From Cryptomeria japonica (lineage: Eukaryota; Streptophyta; Pinopsida; Cupressales; Cupressaceae): a DNA stretch of 64,000 nt. Below the pieces are notes generated by a model. The model had not been told where the DNA came from and searched no databases. It saw nothing but the letters and a program-made list of their open reading frames with translations. The stretch is from contig NC_081408.1 of NCBI RefSeq assembly GCF_030272615.1, forward strand, positions 68,367,546 through 68,431,545, read 5' to 3'. Shown here piece by piece: positions 10,835 through 21,678 of this stretch. The translations under genes were made by a program, and so were the position numbers. Positions within the stretch are counted from its first letter, which is position 1, and each line of letters begins with the position of its first letter.

Positions 10835-11970
10835 TTGCACATCGGACTTTAAAGTCTGAAGTGCAATCTGGAAAAAATGACCTGCACAACGGACTTTAAA
10901 GTCCGAAGAGAAAACTCCAAGGAAATCAATAACATATCAGACTTTAAAGTCCGATATGTAGTTTGGTGCACTTAAACCGACACATCGGACTTTAAAGTCT
11001 GATGTGTCCTTTGGGAAAGATTTAAGGAGCACATCAGACTTTAAAGTCCGATGTGCTTTCTTAAGGGAAAAACATTTGGTTGACATGTCGGGTTTTAAAA
11101 CCCGACATGTCAACCACTACCCCTCTGCATATCAGATTTTAAAGTCCGATATGTGGAGGTTAAGATCCCCGCATATCGGACTTTAAAACCCGATATGCGG
11201 AGATACTTTTCTCCAGTCACACATCAGACTTTAAAGTCCGATGTTTGACTGTAGAAAAGAGCTTCGGAAGGCGGTTTTCTTTTTGCATTTGCTTTCTTCC
11301 TTGTTTGTGTTTTTTTTTGTTTTTTTTGTTTTTGTTTTTTGTTTTTGTTGTTTTGCTTTGTGCATGTCGGAGGAGCAATCGGATTTAAATCCGATTGCTC
11401 CTCCGACATGCACAAAGCAAAACAACAAAAAAAAAAAAAAAAAACAAAAAAAACAAAAAAAAACACAAACAAGGAAGAAAGCAAATGCAAAAAGAAAACC
11501 CAAAAGAGAAAAACACGAGACCCTACCTCTTCCAATTCATCGATGAAAAAGGATCCGACGATCAAGCAAGGGAAATCTGAAACACGATGAGTAGGATTAG
11601 AGGGTGCGCGGAAGAAGAAAAAGGAGCGTAATGAAAATTAAAATGCGTAGAATTAACTTAAAAAGAAATTTAAGAAAATCTTAATTAGCAATAAATGCTA
11701 ATTAAAATAACTCGCAGTTGCATGTCGGGTTTTAAAGTCTGATATGCAAGCCAAGGACACTTGCAAGTCTGACTTTAAAGTCTGACATGCAACTTACGAA
11801 GAAAACACCTGCAGTTCAGACTTTAAAGTCCGCATTGCAGGTAAAGACATCTTGCAGTTCGGACTTTAAAGTCCACACTGCAACCTAAGGTATCCTGTAG
11901 TTCAGACTTTAAAGTCCACACTGTAGGTAAAAACCTCATGTAGTTCAAACTTTAAATTCTGAATTGCATG
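10835..11970. repeat. Array of 16 palindromes with core CGGACTTTAAAGTCCG (array 2)
   Basis: Sixteen units share a TTTAAA-centred palindrome close to TCGGACTTTAAAGTCCGA. Centres lie at about 10850, 10897, 10945, 10993, 11042, 11096, 11140, 11184, 11232, 11386, 11733, 11776, 11824, 11867, 11910 and 11953. Spacing is 44-54 bp in the left block and mostly 43 bp in the right block. The core is conserved while the spacers are not. In most units the palindrome extends into outer arms whose sequence differs from unit to unit but stays self-complementary: ACATC/GATGT, ATATC/GATAT, TTGCA/TGCAA, or CATGTC/GACATG. The array begins 170 bp upstream of the family A copy 2 start codon, on its 5' side. Confidence 0.9.
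11273..11500. repeat. 228-bp near-perfect palindrome inside array 2
   Basis: Bases 11273-11386 and 11387-11500 are reverse complements with no spacer. I count 3 mismatches in 114, all inside the A/T tract. The centre, ATCGGATTTAAATCCGAT, is a variant of the array core, so the palindrome grew from one array unit. The arms hold GGAGCAATCGG, CATGCACAAAGC, a long A- or T-rich tract and AAGGAAGAAAGC. Homology stops abruptly at both outer ends. Confidence 0.9.
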
Positions 11971-12418
11971 AAAAACTGCAAAGCTAGGAAACAAGGAAAA
12001 CAAGGAAAACAAGAAAAATGAAAGGAAAGAATGAAACGAACTAACTGACCGAGTTGATTAAGCTCTCTCGGAGACCATAAGGTACAAAACAGACCAGTTT
12101 TGTAGGGTTGCCTCATGATTTTGGCCATGCTGAAATCGAGGACAATACATAGTAGGTTAGTTGTCTGTTTCGTGTCTTTTTGGTGTGTGTTCTTTTTGCC
12201 CCCTTTCTATTTTTGTTGTGTGAAACCAGAGATTTAGAGTTCTTTGCATTTTTCACAAAATACAATCCCCAATCAGAGCCAATGTTACCTTTTCATTCAT
12301 CCCTCATAACAAGAGTAAGTCGCCTTGCAAAAATTTTATTTGATTTTTTATCTTGTTGAAAATTCATTGGTTCAACCCTTAATCCATTTGTAAATCGTCT
12401 CTTGATCTGTGGCGCCAA
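11971..12418. other. Spacer with no gene
   Basis: AG-rich short repeats (AACAAGGAAA, three times near 11985-12015) followed by unassigned sequence. No coding potential seen. Confidence 0.4.
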
Positions 12419-12800
12419 GTTTCAATGGTCTATTTGAACCTCATGAACCCCTTGAACCATTTTGAAAAGAGTTCATAATGTTCATTTAGGTACCACAGGT
12501 TCTAAGTTGTGTCTAAATGTTTTCAGGCTAACGATCACTCAAGTGTTTTGCAGTAGTTCTATTTCACGGTCACGAATGATGTTTCATATCCTCTTTCTCC
12601 AGACCGTGAACCATTTGAACCTAGTTCAAATAGTGCAGTAATGTTCGACATGTTCGATAAAGTTCAAAAGGCCAGCGACAGTTAACAAAAGTTAATCTTT
12701 TCAAAGTGAAATTTCCTTGGCACAGCGTATGCTTTGAACTACCTGAATCCTCATGAAGTCAATTCAAATTGTTCATGCATGTTCAAATTAGGTGGGTCCC
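12419..12800. repeat. Cluster of GTTCAAA-type palindromes (array 3)
   Basis: Several imperfect palindromes built on GAAC/GTTC recur upstream of family A copy 3. Examples are ATTTGAACCTAGTTCAAAT near 12615, TTCACGGTC (about 12572) pairing with GACCGTGAA (about 12602), and a TTCAATGGT arm near 12420 pairing with ACCATTTTGAA near 12458. The units are more diverged than in array 2 and no fixed period is evident. Confidence 0.5.
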
Positions 12801-13245
12801 ATGCACTAAATGACATGATGGCACATTTATTGCTAAGTATGATGAAGATTGAACCATATCTTGGGTGACGTCAACTGGCTAACTTTTTGAAGGCAAGTAA
12901 TTGCTATTGGGAATTGGCGGTTACCCTAAAAATGCCACCATGCATTCAATACACACACGTACTGTCAAATCCCAATGCTCGACACATTTGGGTTGACGGC
13001 CAGAATTAATGCACTAAATGAGCTTTTATCACTTCATTTGCTATAAGGTATGAAGTGATTAATTTTTGAAACTTGTTCTTCATTGTTGCGGAGTGTTTGA
13101 TAGAAGGTTTATCTGCTGGTAATCGTTTGATTGGTTTTAACTATGAAGGTGAGTTTTGATTCCTATCTTCTCCAATGATTTTTAGCTATTTTTCTCTCTC
13201 GTAATAAAATTTGCTGGGAGAAATAAGAGTTGTTCTTTATGAATT
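12801..13245. other. 5' flank of family A copy 3
   Basis: No gene seen. It lies between palindrome cluster 3 and the first codon of copy 3 and may be its leader or promoter. Confidence 0.35.
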
Positions 13246-16200
13246 ATGAAGTCCACTCTACACCTTTTTAGAAATATTTTCAGTCTTGCTTGCATAGAAC
13301 CCATTGTCAGTGATACAGACCTGAAAGGAGAGAATTTAGAGGTCTTGAAGGAAAGGGTGTTTAAAGGAATTGACAGTTCTTTTGGTTTAGAAATCCTAAG
13401 TAGTGGTCTCATAGAGGCGATGACCTTTCCTCCTTCTATTCCTTGCCCAAAATTAGTTAGGGAGTGCATTGTGAGATATGATCCTATTTCTAAAACTATC
13501 AAGAGAGATAATGGTGAAACCCTCCTTGCAATTAACAGGGAAGTCATTTCTTCTATTTTCAAATTGCCTGATTATAAGTTCTCACATTTTTCTCACACCC
13601 AATTAGTCACTGAGTTCAATGCAGATAAAACTGGACATCGGTTGAAATTTCCTCAGAGGGGTGGCTCTAGGTTACCTAAATATCCCAACAAAAATCACAT
13701 GCTTCCCCACATCCATGATGTTATGCTATTGTTACACCGAGTTAGAGGTTCAGTTCAGGCCTACAACTTTGATGACTAGATTTACTGTTATGTGCAACTG
13801 GTGTTGGAAGGAAAGTAGTATCTTGATTGGGCAGAGCTTATTGCCAACTCCATGAGGGAACAACTGAGCATGATGAAGAAGTTCAAGAAAAATTTCTTTA
13901 TGTCCTCGTATTTGATATATTGTTTGGCATGTGTCAAAGAAATAATGGTAATGCCTAGGCAACTTGCTGAAGGGGATGTTTCTATATACGACTTTTACCC
14001 CATGTTGCAAAAAGATAATGCATTGCAAGATTTTAGGAGAGTACATAATGCTTTCCTAGGAGACTTGTGTTATGAGTTGAAGAACCTGAAATCTAAAAGG
14101 ATGTTTGAAGATGCCCAGGCATTAGTGAAAAGATATGGTAGTTACTTTGTTCAGTTTCCTTGTTTCTATTATATAAGGGTAGGTGGTTTTGAAGAAGAGC
14201 CTTTCAGACTTCCCTATTTTTGTTCAGATTGTTTTGTCCTTGCTGAGATCTGTAGGTAGTTGTCTACCGTAATTAAGAAAGCTCAACCCAGATATAAATG
14301 GGAGGATCATTTTCCTATTCAATTGGGCATTTTATCTTGCAGTTCAATGTCAGATGCATTGATCATAGGAGCTGACTTGAAGAATTTCAATTTTCCACTA
14401 TATCATGAAAGGAAGGGCTTTGATAATAAAGGTTTCTCACTGAGTCTTGGTTTGATACTGTACCTTCCAATCCCACACTTGGAGGATTTTTGGGAAGATT
14501 GCAGTGATGAGCTTGAAGTGTTCAAAAGAGAAAATATGAGGATGGTTCTAGAATAGGTAGTTTCACTGCAGGTGAAACTTGATATAAGTGGGATTGAAGA
14601 GGATTATCTGGAGCTTTTTGAACCTAGATATCTAGACCAAACTAAACTTGAAATGTCCTACTTTAATTGGGAGGTGGAAGAGGAAGATGATATACAACTC
14701 AGAACAAAAAGAATCTTGGAGTGAACCATAGTTTGGATTAATAAGAAAAGGGCAATGAAATTAGGCATCAAGATTGATCCTACAAAAGATAATGTGGTTT
14801 CTCTATGTTCCCCAAAACATTTTTCTAACCCCACTTCTATGCCTGTTCATTCAGGTAAAAATAAGAAGTCATCTCACACCAAGCACAAGTCTAATCTTGC
14901 TTTGAACTTTCTTGCTCCTCGATATACAAGGTCACAGAGTGCTACACAGAGGAAAATGGACTAGTTCAAAGACGTAGAGGTAAAAGACAAGATCCTTGAT
15001 ACTCAGATTTTTAATGTTGAGGACCTTGATAGTGACATTCTCAACACCAAGGATTCTCATACAATCATTGGAGCCATGACACCCCCACCTAAAGTAACCG
15101 AAGGAACATCTAGTTCAAGTACAACTCCTAAATGGTTAACTACTTCAATAAGAAAGAAACAGAGCTTCATACTAGTGTCCATCCCAATTCAAGACATGGT
15201 GGTCAAATACACAGAGAAGGGTCCCAAACAGAAGAAGTTCAAAACAACTGCCAGATTGGATGCTAATGAAAAGACTAGGAGGTGGGTTGCTGAAATTGCT
15301 TCTTATAAGCCCAAAGATGAGAATAAGGAAGTAAATGCAGAGGCTTTTGAGGTCACCAAAGTGGATCTCAGAAACATGAGTAGGGACTCTGATAACCACC
15401 TTTTCCAAGTGTCAACTAAGAAGATGCTCACAAGGTCAGAAAAATATGAACAAGAGAAAAGAGAACTGAAATGACATATCAAGATTCTAGCTCAATTCAT
15501 TGATAGAATAGGTTGTTTTGGAGCTTTTCCCATATCACATGCTTCATAAAATTTCAACCCTACTTCACTAAAGAACAAGAAACTGATGAATCAAGTTCAA
15601 CGAGCCAAGAGCATCGTAGAGACTGTAGAGAAATGGATTGAAGGAGTAGTAAGAGATGGTGAAAAATATATTACAAACTCCAGGAAGCTATGCGATGAAA
15701 TGTAAAACCTCATTACGGAGATTCAAAATCAGATTGTGCCATGGGAAAAGGAGGAGCATAAATGGGAAATTGTATTACCCATGCTCACTAAGATAGAAGA
15801 ATATAGAGCCACAAATTTTTTAGCAGAAAATTCAATTAAGCTGATAACTGATGAGTGTCAGCTCTTTGTATTGAAGAAAACTATAGTGTGGCGGGTAATT
15901 ACATTCAAGTTTGTGATTTCTAATGCTAGGGCCTCTGTTTACGAGCTTTAGGACCTTTAGTGTAGCTTGGTCAATGACAATAAAGTGGTTAACCCATACC
16001 ATGATTAGCAACTGGGACTTTGTGGGCTGAACACACAGGACGCGGTAAAGGCATTTAGGTTGCACATGGAGAAAGTTAAGGCCAAAGGAAACTTTACTCA
16101 CAAGGATGTAACACAAATCGCCTGAATTGAGTTCATGATGTTCATTGGTAACAATCAATTACCTAAGCATGTCGAGAAAATGGTGAAACACGGGTGGGAC

Positions 16201-16326
16201 AAGGAAGCCGTAAAAGCAAAGATCAATGCCATGAAAAATCTGAGTCAATCTATAATTCAGGAGCTTGCAACCGCCCACGATGCCGAGAAAAGTGGAGGAG
16301 AGGATGACGATGGAGAAGAGGCATAA
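13246..16326 (+). pseudogene. Family A transposon-associated protein, copy 3
   Basis: A single frame of about 1027 codons from ATG 13246 to TAA 16324 contains about ten in-frame stops and no frameshift that I can see. It shares with copy 2 the blocks YDPISKTIKR (13477-13506), RVRGSVQAYNF, LDWAELI, NFFMSSYLIYCLA and SYFVQFPCFYYI. Comparison explains the stops. FDD*I at 13777 faces Trp in copy 2 (FQSWM), and EICR*L at 14257 faces Gln in copy 2 (ELCRQL). The middle is basic and Ser/Thr-rich with TTPKWLTTSIRKKQSF. The C-terminus (15480-16320) is helical and charged, ending in an acidic tail GGEDDDGEEA. It is transcribed away from copy 2, with arrays 2 and 3 between the two starts. Function unknown. 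Confidence 0.65.
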
Positions 16327-17035
16327 CATGATGCTAATACTTTGTTTTTATTTTACATGCTTTTCATAACCTTACAATGACTTCGGGACATCTATCCCCT
16401 AAATACTCTGTTGGTTTTTATAACTATTTCAGAGGAGGTCGAGTTTTGAGGGAGACCTCCTCTATTTTTTGAAGACTACTATAAATTAGATAAAGATAGA
16501 TAGAGAAAGGGTTAGAATTTATACGAAGATTTTTAGAAGTTTTAGTTGGGTCTGAAGGAAGTGATCAAGTTTTTCAAAATCTTAACTTGGAAAGAACTTA
16601 TGTGTGTATTGTTATGTCTTTGTTGCATGAAATAGATATATAAATATCATCTACATTTTGAGGTGAAAAATCTTTGAGTTTGAATCTGTGGAGTGGTATT
16701 TCTTTGCAAATATTAATCTAATCAAAATGTCTGTGATTACCTTTCTGATGGTGGATGTTGTTATCAATCTGGCACTTCTTTCTATGTTGTTTTGGAATGA
16801 TATTTAGTTGAAAAGAGACTTTGTTTCTCTTGATTATTTTTAAGAAGTACTGAAATTAGTGTTATTAAATTTTTCTTTGATTTCTTCTGATATTCATGGT
16901 GAAGCACTTTGTAGAAAATTATCTTGAAATATTTTACATATTGCTTGGCCTCTCATCAAAGAATGAAGTAGGTGGTCTTACGTGCTTTCAGGTTAAAAGC
17001 ATATTAGTTTATTTAGTTAGATTATTCCTTGAATA
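16327..17035. other. Spacer with no recognised gene
   Basis: AT-rich sequence between family A copy 3 and the LINE fragment. A short inverted repeat GGAGGTC/GACCTCC (about 16435 and 16461) could form a hairpin. Nothing else supported. Confidence 0.35.
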
Positions 17036-18283
17036 ACTAATGGAGGGAGCTACTAGAAGGAGAACAAATGGGTGAGGCTAGATGTTATACATGCGGGATT
17101 TTCTCTGCTCCAGAAGGAGTTGTTGTCCTTTTCTCTTAACAAAGACTATGATGATGTTTATCTCTGGAAAAGTAATCCTAGAGGTGAATTTATGGTTGCT
17201 TCTGCCTACAAAAACACTTTTTCTCTAATCAGTGATCCCATTTGGAGTAAAGTCAATATGTTCTTTTGGCTTGCTACTCACAATAGGACCCTTACTATTG
17301 ATAATTTGGTCTGAAGAGGTTTTAAATTCCCTAACAAGTGTGAGTTATGCTAGAAAGAGGAAGAATTAGTTGATCACCTTTTTCTTCACTGCTCATTTAC
17401 CTGGGAAATTTGGAGTAAGCTGTGGGAGAAATGGAAAGTTGATTGGGTTATGAACAAGAGTCTTAAGGATATTATTTGGCAATGGAATTTCCCCACCAAT
17501 TGCTATCTTATCAAGAGCCTTTGGTCCTTGACCCTCCCCATGACTTGTTGGGGTATTTGGAAAGAGAGAAATAACAAAATATTTAGGGAAGCTAAGTGCA
17601 CCTCTCAGGTGGTCTTTGAAAAAATTTGCAAGGCTATAAAAGAGAACATCAATATTCCTCATAGGAATAATAAACAATGATTTGTTTTTTATATGAATGA
17701 AATGGAAAAATGTATCCTCACTGAATGGAACCTAATACGCAAAGTCTGTAGATTTGACAATAAGAATATGAGAGATAATATTGTTTGGCACTTTCCTGAT
17801 CATGATTGGATAAAGGTGAATTTCAATGGGGCGGCTAAAGGCAACCTTGGGAAGTCTGGTTGTGGAGGAGTTATCAGAAATGCTCAAGGAGTCTGCATTG
17901 CGGCTTTTGCTTCACCTTTTGGGGTCCAAAATAATCATGTGGTTGAAGCTCTGACCATGCTAAAAAGCCTCCAGCTTGCTCAGGGATTCAAATTTTAAAA
18001 AAATTGGCTGGAAGGGGACTCCCTAAATAGCATCCAAGAACTAAAAGGTACAAACTCTGTCTCTTGGAATATTACTAACTTAGTTGAAAGTGCTAAAAAA
18101 TTGTTAAATATCTATGTTAGTATTATCATAACTCATACTCTAAGAGAAGGCTATAAGGTTGCGGATCTCTTAGCTAATGAAGGGGTCAATTTAGAGGATG
18201 ATGTTAAATATATTAGAGAAACTCATTGTAAAAGGGATGTTAGAGAGCAATTATTTTTTGGTCGCATCAATGGGTCAAGTTAA
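17036..18283 (+). mobile_element. 5'-truncated plant L1-like LINE, ORF2 C-terminus
   Basis: One frame from 17072 to 18283, interrupted by stops at about 17312, 17351, 17678, 17996 and 18281, carries the C-terminal end of a plant non-LTR ORF2. A zinc-binding RT-associated region comes first: VYLWKSNPRGEF...SAYK, FFWLATHNRTLTIDNL, CELC then HLFLHCSFTWEIW, and WGIWKERNNKIF. An RNase H domain follows: WIKVNFNGAAKGNLGKSGCG (first Asp replaced by Asn), ASPFGVQNNHVVEAL with the Glu, LEGDSLN, and REGYKVADLLANEG with the last Asp. The RT itself is absent. The fragment begins at ACTAATGGAGGGAGCTA, identical to 28103-28119 downstream of the family B gene. No poly-A tail is obvious. Confidence 0.75.
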
Positions 18284-18554
18284 TATCATGATTATCATTT
18301 GGGCATCAAATTCCAAAGACAGATTTTGGGGGCAGATTAACTATCAGTTAATGATTGCCTTTTGGCATCATTTCTATGATTATATACGTGAGGAAGATTA
18401 TAATAATAAATGTTGGTTTTGTGCGGCCATTAACACAAGTTTCAAAACTACGAAAGAGACTCTGTTCTGTAACTCCAGAATTTTATACAAGAATTTGGGG
18501 TTACACCTGCAGACTGTGAATTACATCTTTGGGAACTTCTACTTGCTATTCAAA

Positions 18555-19741
18555 ATGGGTGGTAATTTAAATAGGAATGAGCCCCCAGGATGCGAAAACT
18601 GGAAGAGTGAATGAAAAGTCTGGAGAAGGCTTCATAGATATGGCTTTACTGACTATATGGAAAAGCTTCACAGAAGCAGAAATTCGGTGTCACATGGTTT
18701 TTCTAGAGTTTGGAATAACAATAGAGTCACCTTGTTCGGGGAGATATGGAAAATTGACAAGGATCTGGTTGTAGAGGTCACGGGTCTTCAGAAGGAGGGT
18801 ACTAAATTCTATAGAGACTGGCAGTATGCAGCCGAAGCATTCAGAAACTTCCCAAAATTGGAGGATGAGAAGGAAAAGCTTGTTAAGAAAGACAATATTT
18901 CCTACTACATTCCCCAGCAGGTAAAGCCCTTTTGGCAAAAATTTTTAAGGGTTTTAATGGAGTTTCTCACTGTTGACGGTAGATTTACTAAAATCTATAA
19001 CTATCATTTTGCAATTCTTAACCACTTCCGTCATGGGGCTAAAATATCACTGACTTATTATTTAGCATCCTCTTTGAATGAGAATCTAGCTAATCACACT
19101 AAAAAGCCTAATTCTTACCCTATAGCCCATCAGGGGCTCATATTGCTCATTTATGAATATCTGAAGGAAAAGGCTAGGGCTACCAAAGATGATCCCCTGA
19201 TCACCAATGCACATATTTCTAAGAGTTGCAAAGATTATGATTCGGATGAGGATCAGCCTAATGCCCCTACCCACAAAAAAAGAAGAGCTAATAGAGATAA
19301 TGTGGAAACGGAGGTGCACTGTGATGTCGAGGAGGAAAAGGGGAAGGATATTGAGACAAAAATGGAGAGTGAGAAGGATGAGAATGTTGGTGAAGAGGAA
19401 GAAGGGGGTAACTCTGAAAACCCTCACTCTAACCCTATGGGCTCGGATAGTAGGAATGTCGCTCTGAACTCTAAGGAGGAAGACAAACCTAACTCTGTGG
19501 GCACTGAGTAGGGTAGGGATTCTGTGAATACTATTTTGAATATTGCCCGTAACTGTACTCTAGAATCCTTCAACTTCCAGAAATCGGTTGTGGACAACAT
19601 TACTAGTATGCAAAGTAAATAGAGGGATATGGAAAACAAGATAAATAAGCTGATTAAGGAAACTAATTCTAGGAAAAAGAATGAGGAGACTGAAACCAAT
19701 GAAGTCGAGGAGGAAATCGAGATGGAGGATTGGCTGGAAAT
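18555..19741 (+). pseudogene. Family B transposon-associated protein, 5' part
   Basis: ATG 18555 opens MGGNLNRNEPPGCENW, then a TGA at about 18612 interrupts a frame otherwise open to 19511. Readable blocks are RLHRYGFTDY, VTLFGEIWKIDKDL, VEVTGLQKEGTKFY, FLTVDGRFTKIYNYHFAILN and HQGLILLIYEYL. They are followed by a basic stretch (HKKRRANRDN) and a long acidic tail. The layout (structured N-terminus with an F-G-x-h...VTGL block, then low-complexity charged region) resembles plant transposon proteins found with gypsy or MULE-type elements. It parallels family A but with little direct identity. Coding resumes at 27504 after Copia-1, so the insertion split this gene. Further stops occur at 19509 and 19620. 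Confidence 0.6.
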
Positions 19742-21271
19742 TGATAGTTCTGATACTTGATATAAGTACATATCCATTACCCAAAAAGATGAGGGGGGGG
19801 GGGTGAATCATACAAACTTAATCTTCCATAAAAACAACAGATTCAACCTCCATAACATATATTTCAGTAATATAACCAAAATTGCTAAACATGCAAACTC
19901 AAAAGCATATAAACATCATAAACGTCAAAACACCAGATTTAACGTGGAAACCCAATTATGGAAAAACCACTGTGGGATTTCAAACCCACTAAGAAATATA
20001 CTCTTCTAGAGTATACTCGGTTAAAAGCAAATCCTGTTAAAGATTACATACACATTGCTAGATGTGACCTGGTTAAGGGATTTCCCTCAGATCTGTTAGG
20101 ATCTTCACCTTGTTAAAGGATTTCAAACACTCAATTAGAATGTCACCTTTCTAGAGGATTTACAAACAAGACTGTTAAGTCCACTCGGTTAAGAGATTTC
20201 CTATCACTTTACAAAATAACAGTAATAAAAATCTATCTACAACTTCACATCTAAAAATGCTAAAGCAGATTCTTATTTGCTCAATACAATCTATTCATAG
20301 GACTTATCTTGTCCCTCTGCTGGGCTCTATACTCTGTTATCAAAATAGATCTTCAAGCTTATGTGCTCGGTAATCACTATGTAGCATCCCTATGCATACA
20401 CTTGCCCGCATACATTGTTTATCAACAGTTTCCTATTTATAAACAATCTTTCAACCGCTTAATCTCCTTGATCCCATTTCCCATGATCAATCATAGCCAT
20501 CAGATCTTCAAACTCGACTAGGTTCAATGTATCCTTCAATCTGAAAACATTTTACCTTGCCTTGGAACTTGCATTTTCTCCTTGGAACTTGTGCTAGGGT
20601 ATTGCGGTTCAATCTGAGCTGCAGATCTTCCTGTCGATCTTTCATTGCCATAGATTCTTAACAAACTTCATGTACGGCTTACCAATCATTTAATCAACTC
20701 TAGCTCATCAGCTTCCTTCATTAAATAACAGATGTAAACATTTAATGCATTTTGTTACAGCTCGGTTACAACTCGATGAATACTAAACTTTACTCAGTAG
20801 ACATTCTGCCTTCATTAACCGATAGCGATAACCTTAGGGTTTATTGACTAGGTTCCTTAGGGTTTACCGACTAGGTTCTTTAGGGTTTACCGACTAGGTT
20901 CCTTGCTCAGTAACATAGTATAGTATTAACCTTACAATTTACAACATATGTATGATGTCAAAACAATCTAAACATCATGATCTCATCATTGTCTAACTCG
21001 ATAATAGCTGCCCATTGAATAACTTATTTCTCCCCTTTTTCATTACATTCTTTCGTGTCTTTTACTGACATCTTTATATTCTTCAAATCATACTTCTCAA
21101 GATATGGCAACATCATACTAAGTCAGAAAATCAATTTCTTGACATCAATGACAAAATAATAATATTAAGACAGTAAATATCCTTAATCAGTTATATCCAT
21201 AGTTATCAACAACCTTCTCAATATCCTTATTGAAATACCAACAATATCTTATTGTAATTGGAATGCCAACA
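19742..21271 (-). repeat. Copia-1 3' LTR
   Basis: Begins TGATAGTTCTGATACTTG and ends GGAATGCCAACA on the plus strand, about 1530 bp. It contains a G12 run before TGAATCATAC near 19790 and a 23-bp tandem triplet with TTAGGGTTTA at 20834-20889. The same open frame of about 70 codons occurs in both LTRs (20309 and 26512) and is not considered a gene. Confidence 0.9.
20834..20889 (-). promoter_or_regulatory. Three tandem telo-box motifs in Copia-1 LTR
   Basis: TTAGGGTTTA (telo-box AAACCCTAA on the element's own strand) occurs at 20834, 20857 and 20880 with a 23-bp period and the spacer CCGACTAGGTTC. The right LTR has the same triplet at 27037, 27060 and 27083. Telo-boxes are known plant promoter elements; a regulatory role here is inference. 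Confidence 0.5.
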
Positions 21272-21678
21272 ATTTCCCCCTTTGGCATTGATGGAAAAAC
21301 CAATTGATTTGACTTGAATGATTCGAATTGTTGTGAAATGCTAAGATGCTCTCCCCCTATCATTAGTCTTCTCCCTGGTTCTGAAAATGTAGTCTTTGCC
21401 TTCGATCAGTAGAATTCTCCCCCATTCATTAGTCTTCTCCCCCTTTGACAACAATGCCAAAAAGTAAAGAGCTTAAAACATAATTTCTTCTGTTGAGAAG
21501 GGAATTCCATGCTATTATGTATCAACTCAGTCTTGGTCAAAGCATTTTGTCTTTATTTCCTGTTCCCTAGTATTGTTTCCTGCACACCTTTAGAAAACCT
21601 CCTAAAGTGTGTAAATCAACATCAACTCTTAAAAGATATTCGGTAGAGTCATCGAATTGATGCTTTCACCGAACTCAG

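Noticed and set aside
11224-11590. Several overlapping ORFs of 60-113 codons
   Set aside because: They are products of the A/T-tract palindrome arms: low-complexity Phe or Lys runs on both strands.
10835-11970. CRISPR-like array (short palindromic repeats with unique spacers)
   Set aside because: Spacing varies, repeats are full palindromes with variable outer arms, there are no cas genes and the context is plant nuclear DNA.
20309-20521. 70-codon ORF repeated at 26512-26724
   Set aside because: It lies inside both Copia-1 LTRs and is conserved only because the LTRs are copies; no sign of coding constraint.
20834-20889. Interstitial telomere repeat
   Set aside because: Each motif is separated by a 12-13 bp spacer and is part of an LTR; there are no runs of TTTAGGG.
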